Source of the DNA: Planctomicrobium piriforme
GTDB taxonomy: Bacteria; Planctomycetota; Planctomycetia; Planctomycetales; Planctomycetaceae
Assembly: GCF_900113665.1 (NCBI RefSeq)
Contig: NZ_FOQD01000018.1
Location: 81,932 to 145,931, forward strand
Direction: 5' to 3'
Length of the DNA stretch: 64,000 bases
Positions 49,781 through 58,138 of this stretch are shown piece by piece. Numbering within the stretch: position 1 is the first letter of the stretch; each line of letters begins with the position of its first letter. The notes beneath the pieces were generated by a model. It was not told where the DNA came from. It saw nothing but the letters and a program-made list of their open reading frames with translations, and searched no databases. The position numbers and the translations under genes were made by a program.

Positions 49781-50251
49781 TCAATGCACAAGCAACTCGG
49801 CATCCGCCTGTTCGGAAAGCAGGTATTCGGGATCAATCACTCTCAATAATTCTCCGCGGTAATCCACCACGGCAGGCACCAGTTGAGTTGTCGCGTGAAG
49901 GTCTGATAAAGCGAAATCCGTGCCGGCCTCAAACTGCACCAGTTCCAGCGCTTCGTCCACTTCCAGCCCGACCAGACGGTTGCGGACTTGCAGACAGACA
50001 ATATTCGGTTCCGCAGTCGCGGCAACCCGAGGCGTCTGCAACCGGGCAGCGCCATCGAGAACAGGAATCAGGTGTCCCCGGACAAACACCACGCCGCGAA
50101 CGTACGGCGGGCACTGCACAATTGGCTCAATCGGCAGCGCTGGCAGGATCTCGGCGATTGCTGTGATCGGGATCGCGTGCAAAACGGAACCGATGCGCAC
50201 GGAAAGATAGGTTCCCGCCCCGTTTTGCGGCTTCAGTAAGGCTGGGCTCAT
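49781..50251 (-). CDS. cheW: CheW-domain coupling protein (first gene of operon)
   Basis: 156 residues from ATG 50251; a GTG at 50296 could add 15 residues. CheW fold: GTYLSVRIGSVLHAIPITAIAEIL, CPPYVRGVVFVRGHLIPVLD and VPAVVDYRGELLRVID. It opens the seven-gene minus-strand chemosensory operon and is divergent from a small plus-strand gene, so the operon promoter should lie in 50252-50369. Confidence 0.88.
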   Translation of the reverse strand: MSPALLKPQNGAGTYLSVRIGSVLHAIPITAIAEILPALPIEPIVQCPPYVRGVVFVRGHLIPVLDGAARLQTPRVAATAEPNIVCLQVRNRLVGLEVDEALELVQFEAGTDFALSDLHATTQLVPAVVDYRGELLRVIDPEYLLSEQADAELLVH

Positions 50252-50369
50252 CGACGGTGGTCTTTCGATCCGAAACAGCAACTGGACGGCAGGCACTCAG
50301 GATACCGAAGCACTGCGGAATCGTCCTGTCGCCGTTCGATTGTACCGTCTGCCGAGTTGAGAAGAGGCC

Positions 50370-50579
50370 ATGATTATCCCCACTCCGGAATTCGATCCCT
50401 TTTTCGCCGACGACGGGATCCCCTTCCAGCAGCGGATGCTGGCCTACATTCACCGAGAGTTTGGCGACTTGCTGGGACGGGAACTGAAACCGGTGGAACA
50501 GTTCTCCATGGATCAGACCATCACGCCCCCCGTCGCCTCTGAAATTCGCCAAAAGAGCACAGAACGCACCGCCGCCTAA
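50370..50579 (+). CDS. Small hypothetical protein
   Basis: 69 residues (MIIPTPEFDPFFADDGIPFQ...). GAGAAGAGG lies 3-5 bp before ATG 50370, and an intrinsic terminator follows about 55 bp after the stop. Those bounds argue for a real transcript. No family recognised; acidic, soluble, no membrane segment. Confidence 0.5.
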   Translation: MIIPTPEFDPFFADDGIPFQQRMLAYIHREFGDLLGRELKPVEQFSMDQTITPPVASEIRQKSTERTAA

Positions 50580-50635
50580 ATCGGCGGCCATTCGCTTCTG
50601 CCACTCCCCGCCGAGACCGAACGTTCCAAGCAAAA

Positions 50636-50668
50636 AGCCACCAGCATTTCGCGGGTGGCTTTTTTATT
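50636..50668 (+). terminator. Intrinsic terminator, possibly bidirectional
   Basis: AGCCACC (50636-50642) pairs with GGTGGCT (50654-50660), followed by a T-run on the plus strand and preceded by an A-run. It can end the small plus-strand gene and also the minus-strand tRNA-Ala transcript. Confidence 0.85.
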
Positions 50669-50675
50669 TCTCGAG

Positions 50676-50748
50676 TGGAGCCGATGGGAGTCGAACCCAC
50701 GACCTCTGCATTGCGAACGCAGCGCTCTCCCAACTGAGCTACGGCCCC
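50676..50748 (-). tRNA. tRNA-Ala(CGC)
   Basis: 73 nt. Acceptor GGGGCCG pairs with CGGCTCC (one G-U), discriminator A. D-arm TAGCTCAGTTGGGAGAGC, anticodon loop TTCGCAA giving CGC, T-arm GTGGGTTCGACTCCCAT. No CCA encoded. Confidence 0.95.
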
Positions 50749-50827
50749 GATGGAATCGATTGTGAAGGGTGCGACCGTCAGTGTCCAGTGCGGGGGGAGG
50801 CGTGAGTCCAGAGCCGGACATTGGCTT

Positions 50828-50918
50828 GAGGCTTGAGACCTGAGGCGTGAGGAAGGAAAAGAACAGAACTCACTTTGAGTTCTTACCCTTAGGTCTCACG
50901 CCTCAGGTCTCAAGCCTC
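50828..50918. repeat. 24-bp perfect inverted repeat built of TTGAGGC-type heptads
   Basis: 50828-50851 (GAGGCTTGAGACCTGAGGCG plus TGAG) is exactly inverted at 50895-50918, with a 43-nt spacer. Each arm is itself three heptad units. It would form a long hairpin in the gap between tRNA-Ala and the 51002 gene. Same unit type as at 53994-54188. Confidence 0.8.
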
Positions 50919-51001
50919 GATCGGCGAAGCTGATCGTCCGCGCGCGACCATGGACGGGTGGGTAACGGAACTCAACCCGCTTTCCTCTTGCGCCGGCTCT
51001 C

Positions 51002-51625
51002 ATGGAATTTCTACCGGGCGACATCGCCGCCTGTCACGGAGCGGACTGGACCAGTCAGGCGATTCGCTGGGGAACCGCTTCGATTTGTTCGCCCGCCGGC
51101 CTTCAGGTCGGGCCATCTCATGTCGCCCTGCTCTGCAAGTGGCGGCAGGAGATGGTCTGGGCGGAGTCGACGACGCTCTGTGTTCGCGCCTGTCTCATCC
51201 GCAGAGAAAAAGTCGCCGGGGCACAGGCGCACTTGCCGTGTGAGCGGATCACCGACTACATCGAACAGGGAGGTCGGGTCGAGATTTATCGGCTCACCCA
51301 GTTTCATCGGCTGTCACCGGACGAGAGCCGGTTGCTGACGAAGCTGGTGCTGGATGAGTTCATCGAACCGGGTCTGCACTACGACCTCGGCGGCGCCGTG
51401 CTGTCGGGAACTCGGGTCTTTCAACTGACACGACTCTTCCCCGGCTCGAATCTCGAAGAGCTGTTCTGCTCGGAACTGGTTGCAGCCGTGGTGATGCGTC
51501 TCAATCGTATGAATCACGCCAACCCCTCGCGCTACAACCCGGCGCGGCTGCTGCGCGAACTTGTCCGCACCGGCAAGTACCAACGGATTGCGACGTTCAA
51601 GCAGGGGGCAACCGATGCGGCGTGA
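51002..51625 (+). CDS. Permuted NlpC/P60 (YiiX-like) papain-fold hydrolase
   Basis: 207 residues. LPGDIAACHG at the start, then VGPSHVALL (His40), WAES (Glu55) and a late FCSELVAAV (Cys156) give the circularly permuted His-Glu-Cys order of YiiX/DUF830-type papain-like enzymes. Such proteins cleave amide or ester bonds, in cell-wall peptides or lipids. No signal peptide. It overlaps the next gene by 11 bp, so both are in one operon. Confidence 0.72.
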   Translation: MEFLPGDIAACHGADWTSQAIRWGTASICSPAGLQVGPSHVALLCKWRQEMVWAESTTLCVRACLIRREKVAGAQAHLPCERITDYIEQGGRVEIYRLTQFHRLSPDESRLLTKLVLDEFIEPGLHYDLGGAVLSGTRVFQLTRLFPGSNLEELFCSELVAAVVMRLNRMNHANPSRYNPARLLRELVRTGKYQRIATFKQGATDAA

Positions 51626-53177
51626 TTTTTGCCCCGTTGTTTGTCTCGCCTTGTGGGGAGCATTGAACGGTTCCGTCGCCTTCGCCGGCAACTTCGCGTG
51701 CGATGACGCGGAAATCGTCGCGGCAGCGGAGCATGCCCGACTGCGCTCGGCAAACTTCTGGCAGGGCAAGCCGCTACCAGGAGACTGGTCGTCCCCCTGC
51801 CCGATCCGCGTTTCGAGATGTGCTGACGCTGGCGGCCAAACCCAATTTTCCTTCGACCAAGGGGAAGTGTTCGGCTGGAAGATGCTCGTCGCCGGATCAC
51901 GGAGCGCCATTCTGCGTGACGTGATTCCGCACGAAGTCGACCACATGGTCCGGGCGTCACTGGTCCGACGCCCGATTGAACGTTGGCTCGACGAAGGTTG
52001 CGCCGCGCTGCTGGAATCCGAATCGGTTCATTTGCGATTGCGAACCATCGCGAATGGAATTGATCCCTCGTTGTTCAGCGCCAGTTGGCTGGAACGGCAG
52101 CACTATCCGGTGACAACGCGGGGCGTGGAAGAACTCTATGCCGGCGGCTTTTCGCTGGTCGAGTTTCTCCTGACGAAGAGTTCGCCGGGGACGCTGCTGG
52201 CGTTTCAACAGTCATCAGGTTCGATCGCTGCTCGACTGCAGCAGCACTATCAACTCACGCCGGAAAAGCTGCCACAGGTATGGTCCGCCTGGCGAGCGCA
52301 ACGTAAAGGCACAAGCTGTACGGCGACCGGTTGCTTACTGCATCCGGCGCAAGCAAATGCTGCTTCGGAGTCCGGTAGGCCAAAGCTCACCGTCTGGACG
52401 GCTGCCTGGTGCCCCGCCTGTCAGGCATTTCGCTCTGATCTTGCACAGGTACCAAATTTTCGTGAAACACTCGGCCAGCAATTCCAGATTCAGTTTGTCG
52501 ATTTCAATCAGCACGCCGGAGAGGCGCAACGTGAGGGAATCACACTGCTGCCGACATTCGTCACCAGCGATCACTTCCTCACAGGTTATCAGGGTGCGGA
52601 CGACCTGCTGCGACGGCTGGGAATTGCCGTCTCCCCTTCGCCAAACGCCGAGCAAAAACCACCACCGCAGCTTCCCGCTGCATCGTTGCCGATGGCACTC
52701 GAACAACCAGCGCCGGCGACTCCGCCGCCCCAGCCCGCAATCGCCCCGAAACATCTCCCCGCCGGCAAAGTGCTGGAACTCGTCCCTGTGGCGTTGACCA
52801 TCCTGCAATGGGCAGGCGTGATTGGCGGCACAGTCGCCACTGGCGGCCTGGGGGGCATTGCCGTGGCCGGGGCGATGTTTCTTTTGCGACGCCGCGCAAC
52901 ACGCGCATCCAGCTCGAAGCAAGGAGGCACGGCGGGCGGCTCCGCCCCGTTTCCCCGACAACTGGATGAAGCATGTGAGCTACTTGCAGTCGGGCAATCA
53001 GAAGGACGTGTGGCAGTACTTGACGCACTCCGCGGCCTGTTCCTCGACGACGAACTTGAAAAGCTCGCCAACAGCACCGACCCGGCGAAGGTGAAACTCG
53101 CTGGAGACTTACGCACCGCCATCGACGCCCGCGTCGACGAAGTCGCGCCGCTGACGACGACGTTTTCGGACACTTGA
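51615..53177 (+). CDS. Secreted/membrane gluzincin-like peptidase fused to thioredoxin-like domain
   Basis: 520 residues. Signal peptide (1-24). A peptidase_MA-like region has HEVDH (106-110) and WLDEG with Glu127 as third zinc ligand, the gluzincin arrangement. A thioredoxin-fold segment (about 256-338) carries WTAAWCPACQAF with CxxC at 266-269 and cis-Pro LLPTF. A proline-rich linker (about 340-385) leads to a hydrophobic stretch (about 393-424) with basic stop-transfer, then a 95-residue tail. I know no named family with this order. It starts inside the preceding gene, 11 bp before its end. Confidence 0.65.
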   Translation: MRRDFCPVVCLALWGALNGSVAFAGNFACDDAEIVAAAEHARLRSANFWQGKPLPGDWSSPCPIRVSRCADAGGQTQFSFDQGEVFGWKMLVAGSRSAILRDVIPHEVDHMVRASLVRRPIERWLDEGCAALLESESVHLRLRTIANGIDPSLFSASWLERQHYPVTTRGVEELYAGGFSLVEFLLTKSSPGTLLAFQQSSGSIAARLQQHYQLTPEKLPQVWSAWRAQRKGTSCTATGCLLHPAQANAASESGRPKLTVWTAAWCPACQAFRSDLAQVPNFRETLGQQFQIQFVDFNQHAGEAQREGITLLPTFVTSDHFLTGYQGADDLLRRLGIAVSPSPNAEQKPPPQLPAASLPMALEQPAPATPPPQPAIAPKHLPAGKVLELVPVALTILQWAGVIGGTVATGGLGGIAVAGAMFLLRRRATRASSSKQGGTAGGSAPFPRQLDEACELLAVGQSEGRVAVLDALRGLFLDDELEKLANSTDPAKVKLAGDLRTAIDARVDEVAPLTTTFSDT

Positions 53178-53228
53178 TCTTTGCGTTCCGGGGGCTTCCC
53201 GTTGGTCCAGCCCCGGCCACCCTCGATG

Positions 53229-53268
53229 TGAATCTCTGACCCCTGAATCCTGGCCCCTGACCTCTTTC
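53229..53268. repeat. 7-bp-period intergenic repeat (weaker CCCTGAC type)
   Basis: Units CTCTGAC, CCCTGAA, TCCTGGC, CCCTGAC, CTCTTTC with strict seven-base spacing, lying between two genes of the 51002-53988 operon and just before the start at 53281. Related to 1304-1348 and 43603-43648. Confidence 0.6.
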
Positions 53269-53280
53269 TGGAGACCCTCG

Positions 53281-53988
53281 ATGCCGATTGGAGACCCCGC
53301 CAAGGAACAGTTTCGCCGCGCGATTGTGACGCTGCGAAATCTGCACATCGTTGCCGCGCTCTCGCCGCTGTTCACACTGCGCGCCGAGTTGCTGGCGAAT
53401 GACGAACTCTCGGATCGGGGCGGGTTTGATGACCCGACCCAAGTCCATTTGAAGTCGCTGCTCGTCCACTGCGACCGCTGGCGCCGACGGGTGACGCACA
53501 ATCCCGACAAGACCGACCTCGGCGACAAGATCGAAAAGGCCATCAACGCCAACAACATTGTCGAGATCGGAGACAGCCCGTTCGGCGGCGACGATATTCA
53601 GAATCAGTCGGGCGGCCTGATCGATCTCCCCTACGCCCTCGACGGCACCGACCCGGACATCCCCCTGCTCTCGCAGATCAAGCTGAAGAGCACCAACGCG
53701 CTGGTGCTCCTGGGCTCACTCGACAAGGCGATTGTCGCCTGGACCCGGCTCAACAGCCGCGACCGCACGCGGTTCATCACTCGCTTCGATTCCATGCGGA
53801 TTTACGGCAACTACCAGGAAATTCTGGGCTATATCACCGCGTTCGGCGGCGACCTGAATCGTGTGGACGTCGCACAGGTGCTCCCCTCAGAAGAACCGCT
53901 CGGCCCCAGCGACAGCCCGAATCGCCGCAGCGAAGCGGTGAATGCAACCGCAACGGTGACGACCGATGTGGCGGCTGCGGCGAAGTGA
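53281..53988 (+). CDS. Hypothetical protein, third gene of the 51002-53988 set
   Basis: 235 residues, cytoplasmic, no recognised family. A helical N-terminal region (FRRAIVTLRNLHIVAALSPL) is followed by a middle part with DKTDLGDKIEKAINANNIVEIG. The C-terminal low-complexity tail is rich in Ala, Thr and Val. It is about 100 bp after the peptidase-thioredoxin gene on the same strand; a dispersed repeat separates them. Function unknown. Confidence 0.6.
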   Translation: MPIGDPAKEQFRRAIVTLRNLHIVAALSPLFTLRAELLANDELSDRGGFDDPTQVHLKSLLVHCDRWRRRVTHNPDKTDLGDKIEKAINANNIVEIGDSPFGGDDIQNQSGGLIDLPYALDGTDPDIPLLSQIKLKSTNALVLLGSLDKAIVAWTRLNSRDRTRFITRFDSMRIYGNYQEILGYITAFGGDLNRVDVAQVLPSEEPLGPSDSPNRRSEAVNATATVTTDVAAAAK

Positions 53989-53993
53989 GGGGG

Positions 53994-54188
53994 CGAGGCT
54001 TGAGACTTGAGACTTGAGACTTGAGGCCTGAGGCTTGAGGGGAAGAATTCCGTACTTCGAATTTCCTCCGCTTTCCTCAGGTCTCATGTCTGTTTCAAGA
54101 CGATAGGCTTGACGCTTGAATCCGAGGAAGAAAATGCAGCAAGTCTCACTTTTCCTCAAGCCTCGGGTCTCAAGCCTCACGCCTATCG
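53994..54188. repeat. Heptad repeat arrays (TTGAGAC/CTCAAGC type) flanking a gap
   Basis: 53994-54042 holds six or seven TGAGACT/TGAGGCT units. 54062-54127 and 54151-54188 hold the complementary CTCAAGC, GGTCTCA and CGCCTAT units, all in seven-base register. The left and right arrays can pair. They fill the whole gap between the stop codons of two convergent genes, touching the stop at 54190. Confidence 0.75.
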
Positions 54189-54189
54189 C

Positions 54190-54918
54190 CTATCGGTCAT
54201 CCCGACCGCCGTTCAGCAGGCCGAGGCGGATGACCCAATAGACGACAACGAGAATCGCCTGCAGTGTTCCGGCAACATAGGTCCAGGCCGCTGCATTGAG
54301 GACGCCCGCCACAGCCTGTCCGCCGTAGCCGTCGACGATCCCCATGTGATCGAGTAGCCGCTTCGCCCGATTGCTGGCATCGAATTCGACCGGCAGGTTG
54401 ATGATCTGGAAGGCTGCGGCGGCTGCGAAACCACCGATGGCGACCCACATCAGCATTTGGCCGTACCCAGCCTTGGCCAGATCCATCGAAAACGCGGGCA
54501 ACAGCATTCCCAGCACCAGAAAGACCATGAACCAGATGGGTCCAAACTGGGCTGCCGGCACTGCGAGATTGCGGATGACGAGCGGGGCGTAATGCTGGGC
54601 ATGCTGCAGTGCATGGCCTGCCTCGTGGGCGGCGATGCCCACCGCCGCCGCCGTACGACCGCTGTAGACGTCCTGGCTCAGGCGCAACACTTTGTGGCTC
54701 GGGTCATAGTGGTCCGACAGCGTCCCCCCGACCGGCTCGATCTCGACATAATCGAGACCGGCGTCATCCAGGATCTGTCGCGCCGCTTCCGCGCCGGAGA
54801 GCCGCGTCGGCACCTGCATCGCCGCGGCGTAGGCGCCGCGAATGCGCCACTGCGCCCACATCATGAGCAGCATGGCCGGGGCAAGGATCACGAAATACAT
54901 CGGGTCGAAGAAGAACAT
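54190..54918 (-). CDS. YugP-type membrane zinc metallopeptidase
   Basis: 242 residues. N-terminal membrane segment (about 5-24), zinc motif HEAGH (98-102) in AAVGIAAHEAGHALQHAQHY, and three further hydrophobic helices (about 124-141, 153-172, 208-232). This is the Zn-dependent membrane protease family called YugP (DUF2268-like neutral zinc peptidase). Substrates are unknown. No operon partners. Confidence 0.92.
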   Translation of the reverse strand: MFFFDPMYFVILAPAMLLMMWAQWRIRGAYAAAMQVPTRLSGAEAARQILDDAGLDYVEIEPVGGTLSDHYDPSHKVLRLSQDVYSGRTAAAVGIAAHEAGHALQHAQHYAPLVIRNLAVPAAQFGPIWFMVFLVLGMLLPAFSMDLAKAGYGQMLMWVAIGGFAAAAAFQIINLPVEFDASNRAKRLLDHMGIVDGYGGQAVAGVLNAAAWTYVAGTLQAILVVVYWVIRLGLLNGGRDDR

Positions 54919-55055
54919 GGCTGTTGCAGAGTTCGATCTGAAAATGGGTTACGGTGAGTTCAACGTTCCGCTCGGGGTATTTTAGACCGTCGAAAACGGC
55001 TCGCGTAGTCCCATTCCAAACGGATTTGAGCCCCCGGCGGATCAACCGAACCGCG

Positions 55056-55101
55056 CAAAAGGAAACAGGAGCCGACGGCAAACATGCCATCCGCTCCTGT
55101 T
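55056..55101 (-). terminator. Intrinsic terminator of the OmpH-like gene
   Basis: AACAGGAGC (55064-55072) pairs with GCTCCTGTT (55093-55101), with an inner GGCA/TGCC stem. On the minus strand it is followed by TTTCCTTTT. It lies about 30 bp past the stop at 55133. Confidence 0.8.
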
Positions 55102-55132
55102 GATCAAATTTCAGTCTGAATCTCGAAAGCAA

Positions 55133-55765
55133 TTACTTCTTGATCGGGGCGGCAGCGCCGGCGGTCTTCTTGTACTGCTCGTTCAGGTGATTCAGGATCG
55201 GGTCGGTGATGTCGTCCTGCGGCTGGTAGTAGACCACCTGGCGGTTCATGTTCTGAATGATTGCCTGGGGGTTACCGGCGTCGGCGACGTCACCGCGGTT
55301 GAAGCGGATGACCAGCGTGTACTTGTAGTACGCGGCGTAACGGTTCACGACGTCCTGAACTTCCAGGTAAATCGTCTTGTAGACGTCGGCCTGCTGGCGA
55401 ACGATCTTCTGCTGTTCGACCTGACGGAAAGTTTCCAGTTCGTTCTTCAGCTTGATCAGCTCGGATTCAATTTTGGTGAAGTCCGGGCTGCCCGGCTGCA
55501 GGCCCTGCAACTGCAGCTGCCCCTGCTTTCCTTTTTCCATCATCGCCTGGGCCTTGCCTTCGGCTTCTTCGGCAGACTTCTGCAGGCCGGCGGTCTGATC
55601 CTTGAACTTCTCGTAGTTCTTGAAAATGTAGGCCATATCGATCAGGCCAATTTGATGGGGCGCTGCACCGGCCGCAGGGGCTTCGGCACGAACGGTCGCC
55701 TGCATCACAAACAGTCCTACTGTCGCCACAGCGACTGTCAACGGGCTGCACTTCTTCACGGTCAC
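55133..55765 (-). CDS. OmpH/Skp-like periplasmic protein
   Basis: 210 residues. Signal peptide (about 1-27, ending in VRA). IGLIDMAYIFKNYEKFKD is the usual OmpH start. A long charged coiled coil (about 60-120) and the C-terminal half with YKTIYLEVQDVVNRYA follow. Skp/OmpH proteins chaperone outer-membrane proteins in the periplasm; planctomycete members have longer sheets and unproven roles. No bamA or lpxD neighbour is present. Confidence 0.82.
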   Translation of the reverse strand: MTVKKCSPLTVAVATVGLFVMQATVRAEAPAAGAAPHQIGLIDMAYIFKNYEKFKDQTAGLQKSAEEAEGKAQAMMEKGKQGQLQLQGLQPGSPDFTKIESELIKLKNELETFRQVEQQKIVRQQADVYKTIYLEVQDVVNRYAAYYKYTLVIRFNRGDVADAGNPQAIIQNMNRQVVYYQPQDDITDPILNHLNEQYKKTAGAAAPIKK

Positions 55766-55989
55766 TGCACTCCTTTGCGATTCCGTTCTGCCGGCGCGTC
55801 CTGCAAGGGCTCGTGACTGCGCTCAGCCGGGGTCGAAGATGTTTGTTCCAAACAGTTTTGGGGCGGACTTGGCCCGCTTGAGGGGCCGGGAATCTCTCAC
55901 GTCTGCCGTTTGCGGTCAATTGGAATTGCTGAAAGACGCAGCAATTTCAGATTCCAACCATTCAGTCGGCAAATCGTGCCGCACGCCGC

Positions 55990-56913
55990 CTATGCAACAG
56001 GATTCTTCAATGCCCCTATTTTCTCTATCTTTGCGGTAACCAGGTCGCCTGACTTGAGAAATCGCCCTTTGGCCTTCCCCACGCCCGCCGGAGTTCCGGT
56101 CGCAATGATGTCGCCGGGATGCAACGTCACGAACTGGCTGACAAAGGAAATGATGTCAGCGACCGGAAAAATCATTTCGCCGGTGCTGGCGTCCTGCTCT
56201 ACCTGCTCGTTGACCGTCAGCGTCATTCTCAAATTCTGGGGATCGGGACACTCATACGCCGGCAGCACGCAGGGGCCCATTGGGCAGAACGTGTCGTGCC
56301 ATTTCCCATGCTGCCAGTCGAAAAACGCGTCCTTCGGCCGGGTTTTACGACCGGGGTTCGGGTGAAACGCCCGATCCGAGACGTCGTTGATGACTGTATA
56401 GCCGGCCACATAACTCAGTGCGTCGGCCGCAGTCACTCCAAAACAGGTTTTGCCGAGAATCACCCCCAGCTCGATTTCCCAGTCGATCTCATGCGGCGAG
56501 ACGGCCGGAATGCGAATTGGGTCGCCGGGATGGGTCAGCGTCGTCAGCGGCTTCATGAATAGATAGGGAAACGTGTTGGCTCGCTCTTCGGCAATCCCGC
56601 CCCGTTCGGCGACGTGGTCGGCATAGTTGCCGGCCAGCAGAATCAGCTTGCCCGGGACGGCAATTGGCACCAGCAACTTCACGGACGATGTCGCGACCTT
56701 GTGTTCGTCGATGATCTCAGGCGTGATGGAACTCTCCAGCTTCGCCGTCACATGCTTCAAATCCCCGCCTGGCAACAGATCGAGCAGCGTTTCGGCGGGA
56801 ACCTCGTAGATGCCGATCGCGTGCGCCACGTCGACCACGGGCACCAGCGTCTCATCGTCGATGAGAAACCCGAATTCCACTTTGTCGGCCCGCTGGAAAC
56901 GGCACAGTCGCAT
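55990..56913 (-). CDS. Fumarylacetoacetate hydrolase family protein
   Basis: 307 residues from MRLCRFQRADKVEFG, with GAGGAAG before ATG 56913; the open frame to 57030 is rejected because it has no such site and overlaps the Nudix gene. FAH-fold signatures: GNYADHVAERGG, EIDWEIELGVILGK (metal-binding Glu residues), INDVSDRAFH and GDIIATGTPAGVG. Members hydrolyse or decarboxylate 2,4-dioxo acids. Substrate not assignable. It follows the Nudix gene by 11 bp on the same strand. Confidence 0.93.
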   Translation of the reverse strand: MRLCRFQRADKVEFGFLIDDETLVPVVDVAHAIGIYEVPAETLLDLLPGGDLKHVTAKLESSITPEIIDEHKVATSSVKLLVPIAVPGKLILLAGNYADHVAERGGIAEERANTFPYLFMKPLTTLTHPGDPIRIPAVSPHEIDWEIELGVILGKTCFGVTAADALSYVAGYTVINDVSDRAFHPNPGRKTRPKDAFFDWQHGKWHDTFCPMGPCVLPAYECPDPQNLRMTLTVNEQVEQDASTGEMIFPVADIISFVSQFVTLHPGDIIATGTPAGVGKAKGRFLKSGDLVTAKIEKIGALKNPVA

Positions 56914-56924
56914 CGGGACTTCCT

Positions 56925-57380
56925 CTATTTCGATTTTTGTTTTGGCGGGTGGAGATAGTCGTTGAGCTGCTGCAGCAGCGGATCGATGGTGCGTTCCTGA
57001 ATCTTGTGCGGCGGCTTCCACGGAAACCACTTGCAGTCGGCATGCTCGGTGACGCTGATGGAATGCTCGCGATCAACCCGGGCCAGAAAGATGATCAGGG
57101 TCTTCAGCACCTTGTCGCTGCGCTTCCCGCCGTATCGGGTCCCCTGCACCTGATACTGCTGGGTGTAGGTGAAGCCCGTGTCGAGTTGGACGGCATCGCG
57201 GGGAATGCCGGTTTCTTCTTCCATCTCGCGGAGGGCGCACTCGACGTCGGTTTCACCCGGATCGACATGCCCCTTGGGCAGATCCCAACGGTCGTGATGC
57301 CGCATCAGCAGGAAGGATTTGACAGGTTCGCCGTGAACGATGATGACCCCGCAAGATCGGGGTTCCTGAGACCGGGCCAT
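56925..57380 (-). CDS. Nudix hydrolase
   Basis: 151 residues. Complete Nudix box from Gly37 to Ile59 (GHVDPGETDVECALREM then EEETGI), which binds Mg2+ and cleaves nucleoside diphosphate-X bonds. SCGVIIVHGEPVKSFLLMRH at the N-terminus and the C-terminal WFPWKPPHKIQ resemble Ap4A hydrolase/MutT-like members. Upstream of the FAH gene with 11 bp spacing. Confidence 0.93.
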   Translation of the reverse strand: MARSQEPRSCGVIIVHGEPVKSFLLMRHHDRWDLPKGHVDPGETDVECALREMEEETGIPRDAVQLDTGFTYTQQYQVQGTRYGGKRSDKVLKTLIIFLARVDREHSISVTEHADCKWFPWKPPHKIQERTIDPLLQQLNDYLHPPKQKSK

Positions 57381-57482
57381 GATATTTCGCTGAGAACGAC
57401 GCTGTATCTTCCATGAGACGCGAGTTCATTCTGGCAGGTTGCCCGCTCGGTCTCAATCGATTTCAAGAAGCAATCGGCCGGG

Positions 57483-57887
57483 TCAAGAAGTTTCCCAGTC
57501 TTCAATCAAGAGATCAGGAATGCGCCCGAACTCTGCTTTGTTGTGGGTGACAACGGTGCAGTTGTGAACCAATGCAATCGCAGCGATTTGCAGATCGTAT
57601 GGGCCGATTGATGCGCCAGCAGTTTCCAGATCATAGCGGATGGCGGCGTATCGGTCCGCCGCTGCGTCATCGAACGGCAGACAAACATAGGGGGTAACGA
57701 GAGTTTCAACCGCAGAGCGGTTCTTCATCGCATTCTGGCTTCGCAAGACCCCGTAAAACAGTTCGCCTAAGACTACCGAGCAAAGTGCGATTTCATGAGG
57801 AGCCTTGACCTCGATCTGCTGCTTGACCAGTGAACTTTTGCCTCGCAGGTAGGTCACCCAGACGTTTGTATCGAGCAGGAACATCAT
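57483..57887 (-). CDS. vapC: PIN-domain toxin, VapC family
   Basis: 134-residue PIN ribonuclease. Acidic site residues Asp6 (LLDTNVW), Glu42 (LGELFYG) and Asp98 (GPYDLQIAA), then the THNKAEF motif. VapC toxins cleave tRNA or rRNA until bound by VapB. Start overlaps the antitoxin stop by 4 bp (ATGA). Confidence 0.93.
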   Translation of the reverse strand: MMFLLDTNVWVTYLRGKSSLVKQQIEVKAPHEIALCSVVLGELFYGVLRSQNAMKNRSAVETLVTPYVCLPFDDAAADRYAAIRYDLETAGASIGPYDLQIAAIALVHNCTVVTHNKAEFGRIPDLLIEDWETS

Positions 57888-58138
57888 TCAACTTCCACTG
57901 ATCGAGGCAGTTCTCCCTGTGGATGTCGTCCAAAGGTCTCGTCCTGAATCGAGCCATATGTTTGTTCGAAGTAGTCGGACGGCCACCCATTTTTTTCCAC
58001 ATCCGAAGGCGAATGGGAAGCTTCGCGAGGTTGAACAACAACAAGCACTTCATATTCCGCTTCGGGCTTGCCAAGTTGAATTTGCAACGACAGAGAACCG
58101 TTGGCATCAGCTTTGGAAACAATTCGGACAGTTTGCAT
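57884..58138 (-). CDS. vapB: VapB-type antitoxin
   Basis: 84 residues from ATG 58138, chosen because GAGGA sits 6 bp upstream; ATG 58144 is too close to it and ATG 58192 lacks a site. N-terminal beta stretch MQTVRIVSKADANGSLSLQI and EVLVVVQP resemble short antitoxins that accompany planctomycete and cyanobacterial VapC. C-terminal part (QTYGSIQDETFGR) would wrap the toxin. Translationally coupled to vapC. Confidence 0.8.
   Translation of the reverse strand: MQTVRIVSKADANGSLSLQIQLGKPEAEYEVLVVVQPREASHSPSDVEKNGWPSDYFEQTYGSIQDETFGRHPQGELPRSVEVE

Noticed and set aside
39491..50251. Flagellar chemotaxis operon
   Set aside because: No cheY, fli or flg genes; CheR-TPR, CheA-REC and paired CheW proteins indicate a Wsp-like alternative system.
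50828..54188. CRISPR array
   Set aside because: Units are 7 bp without spacers and no cas genes are present.
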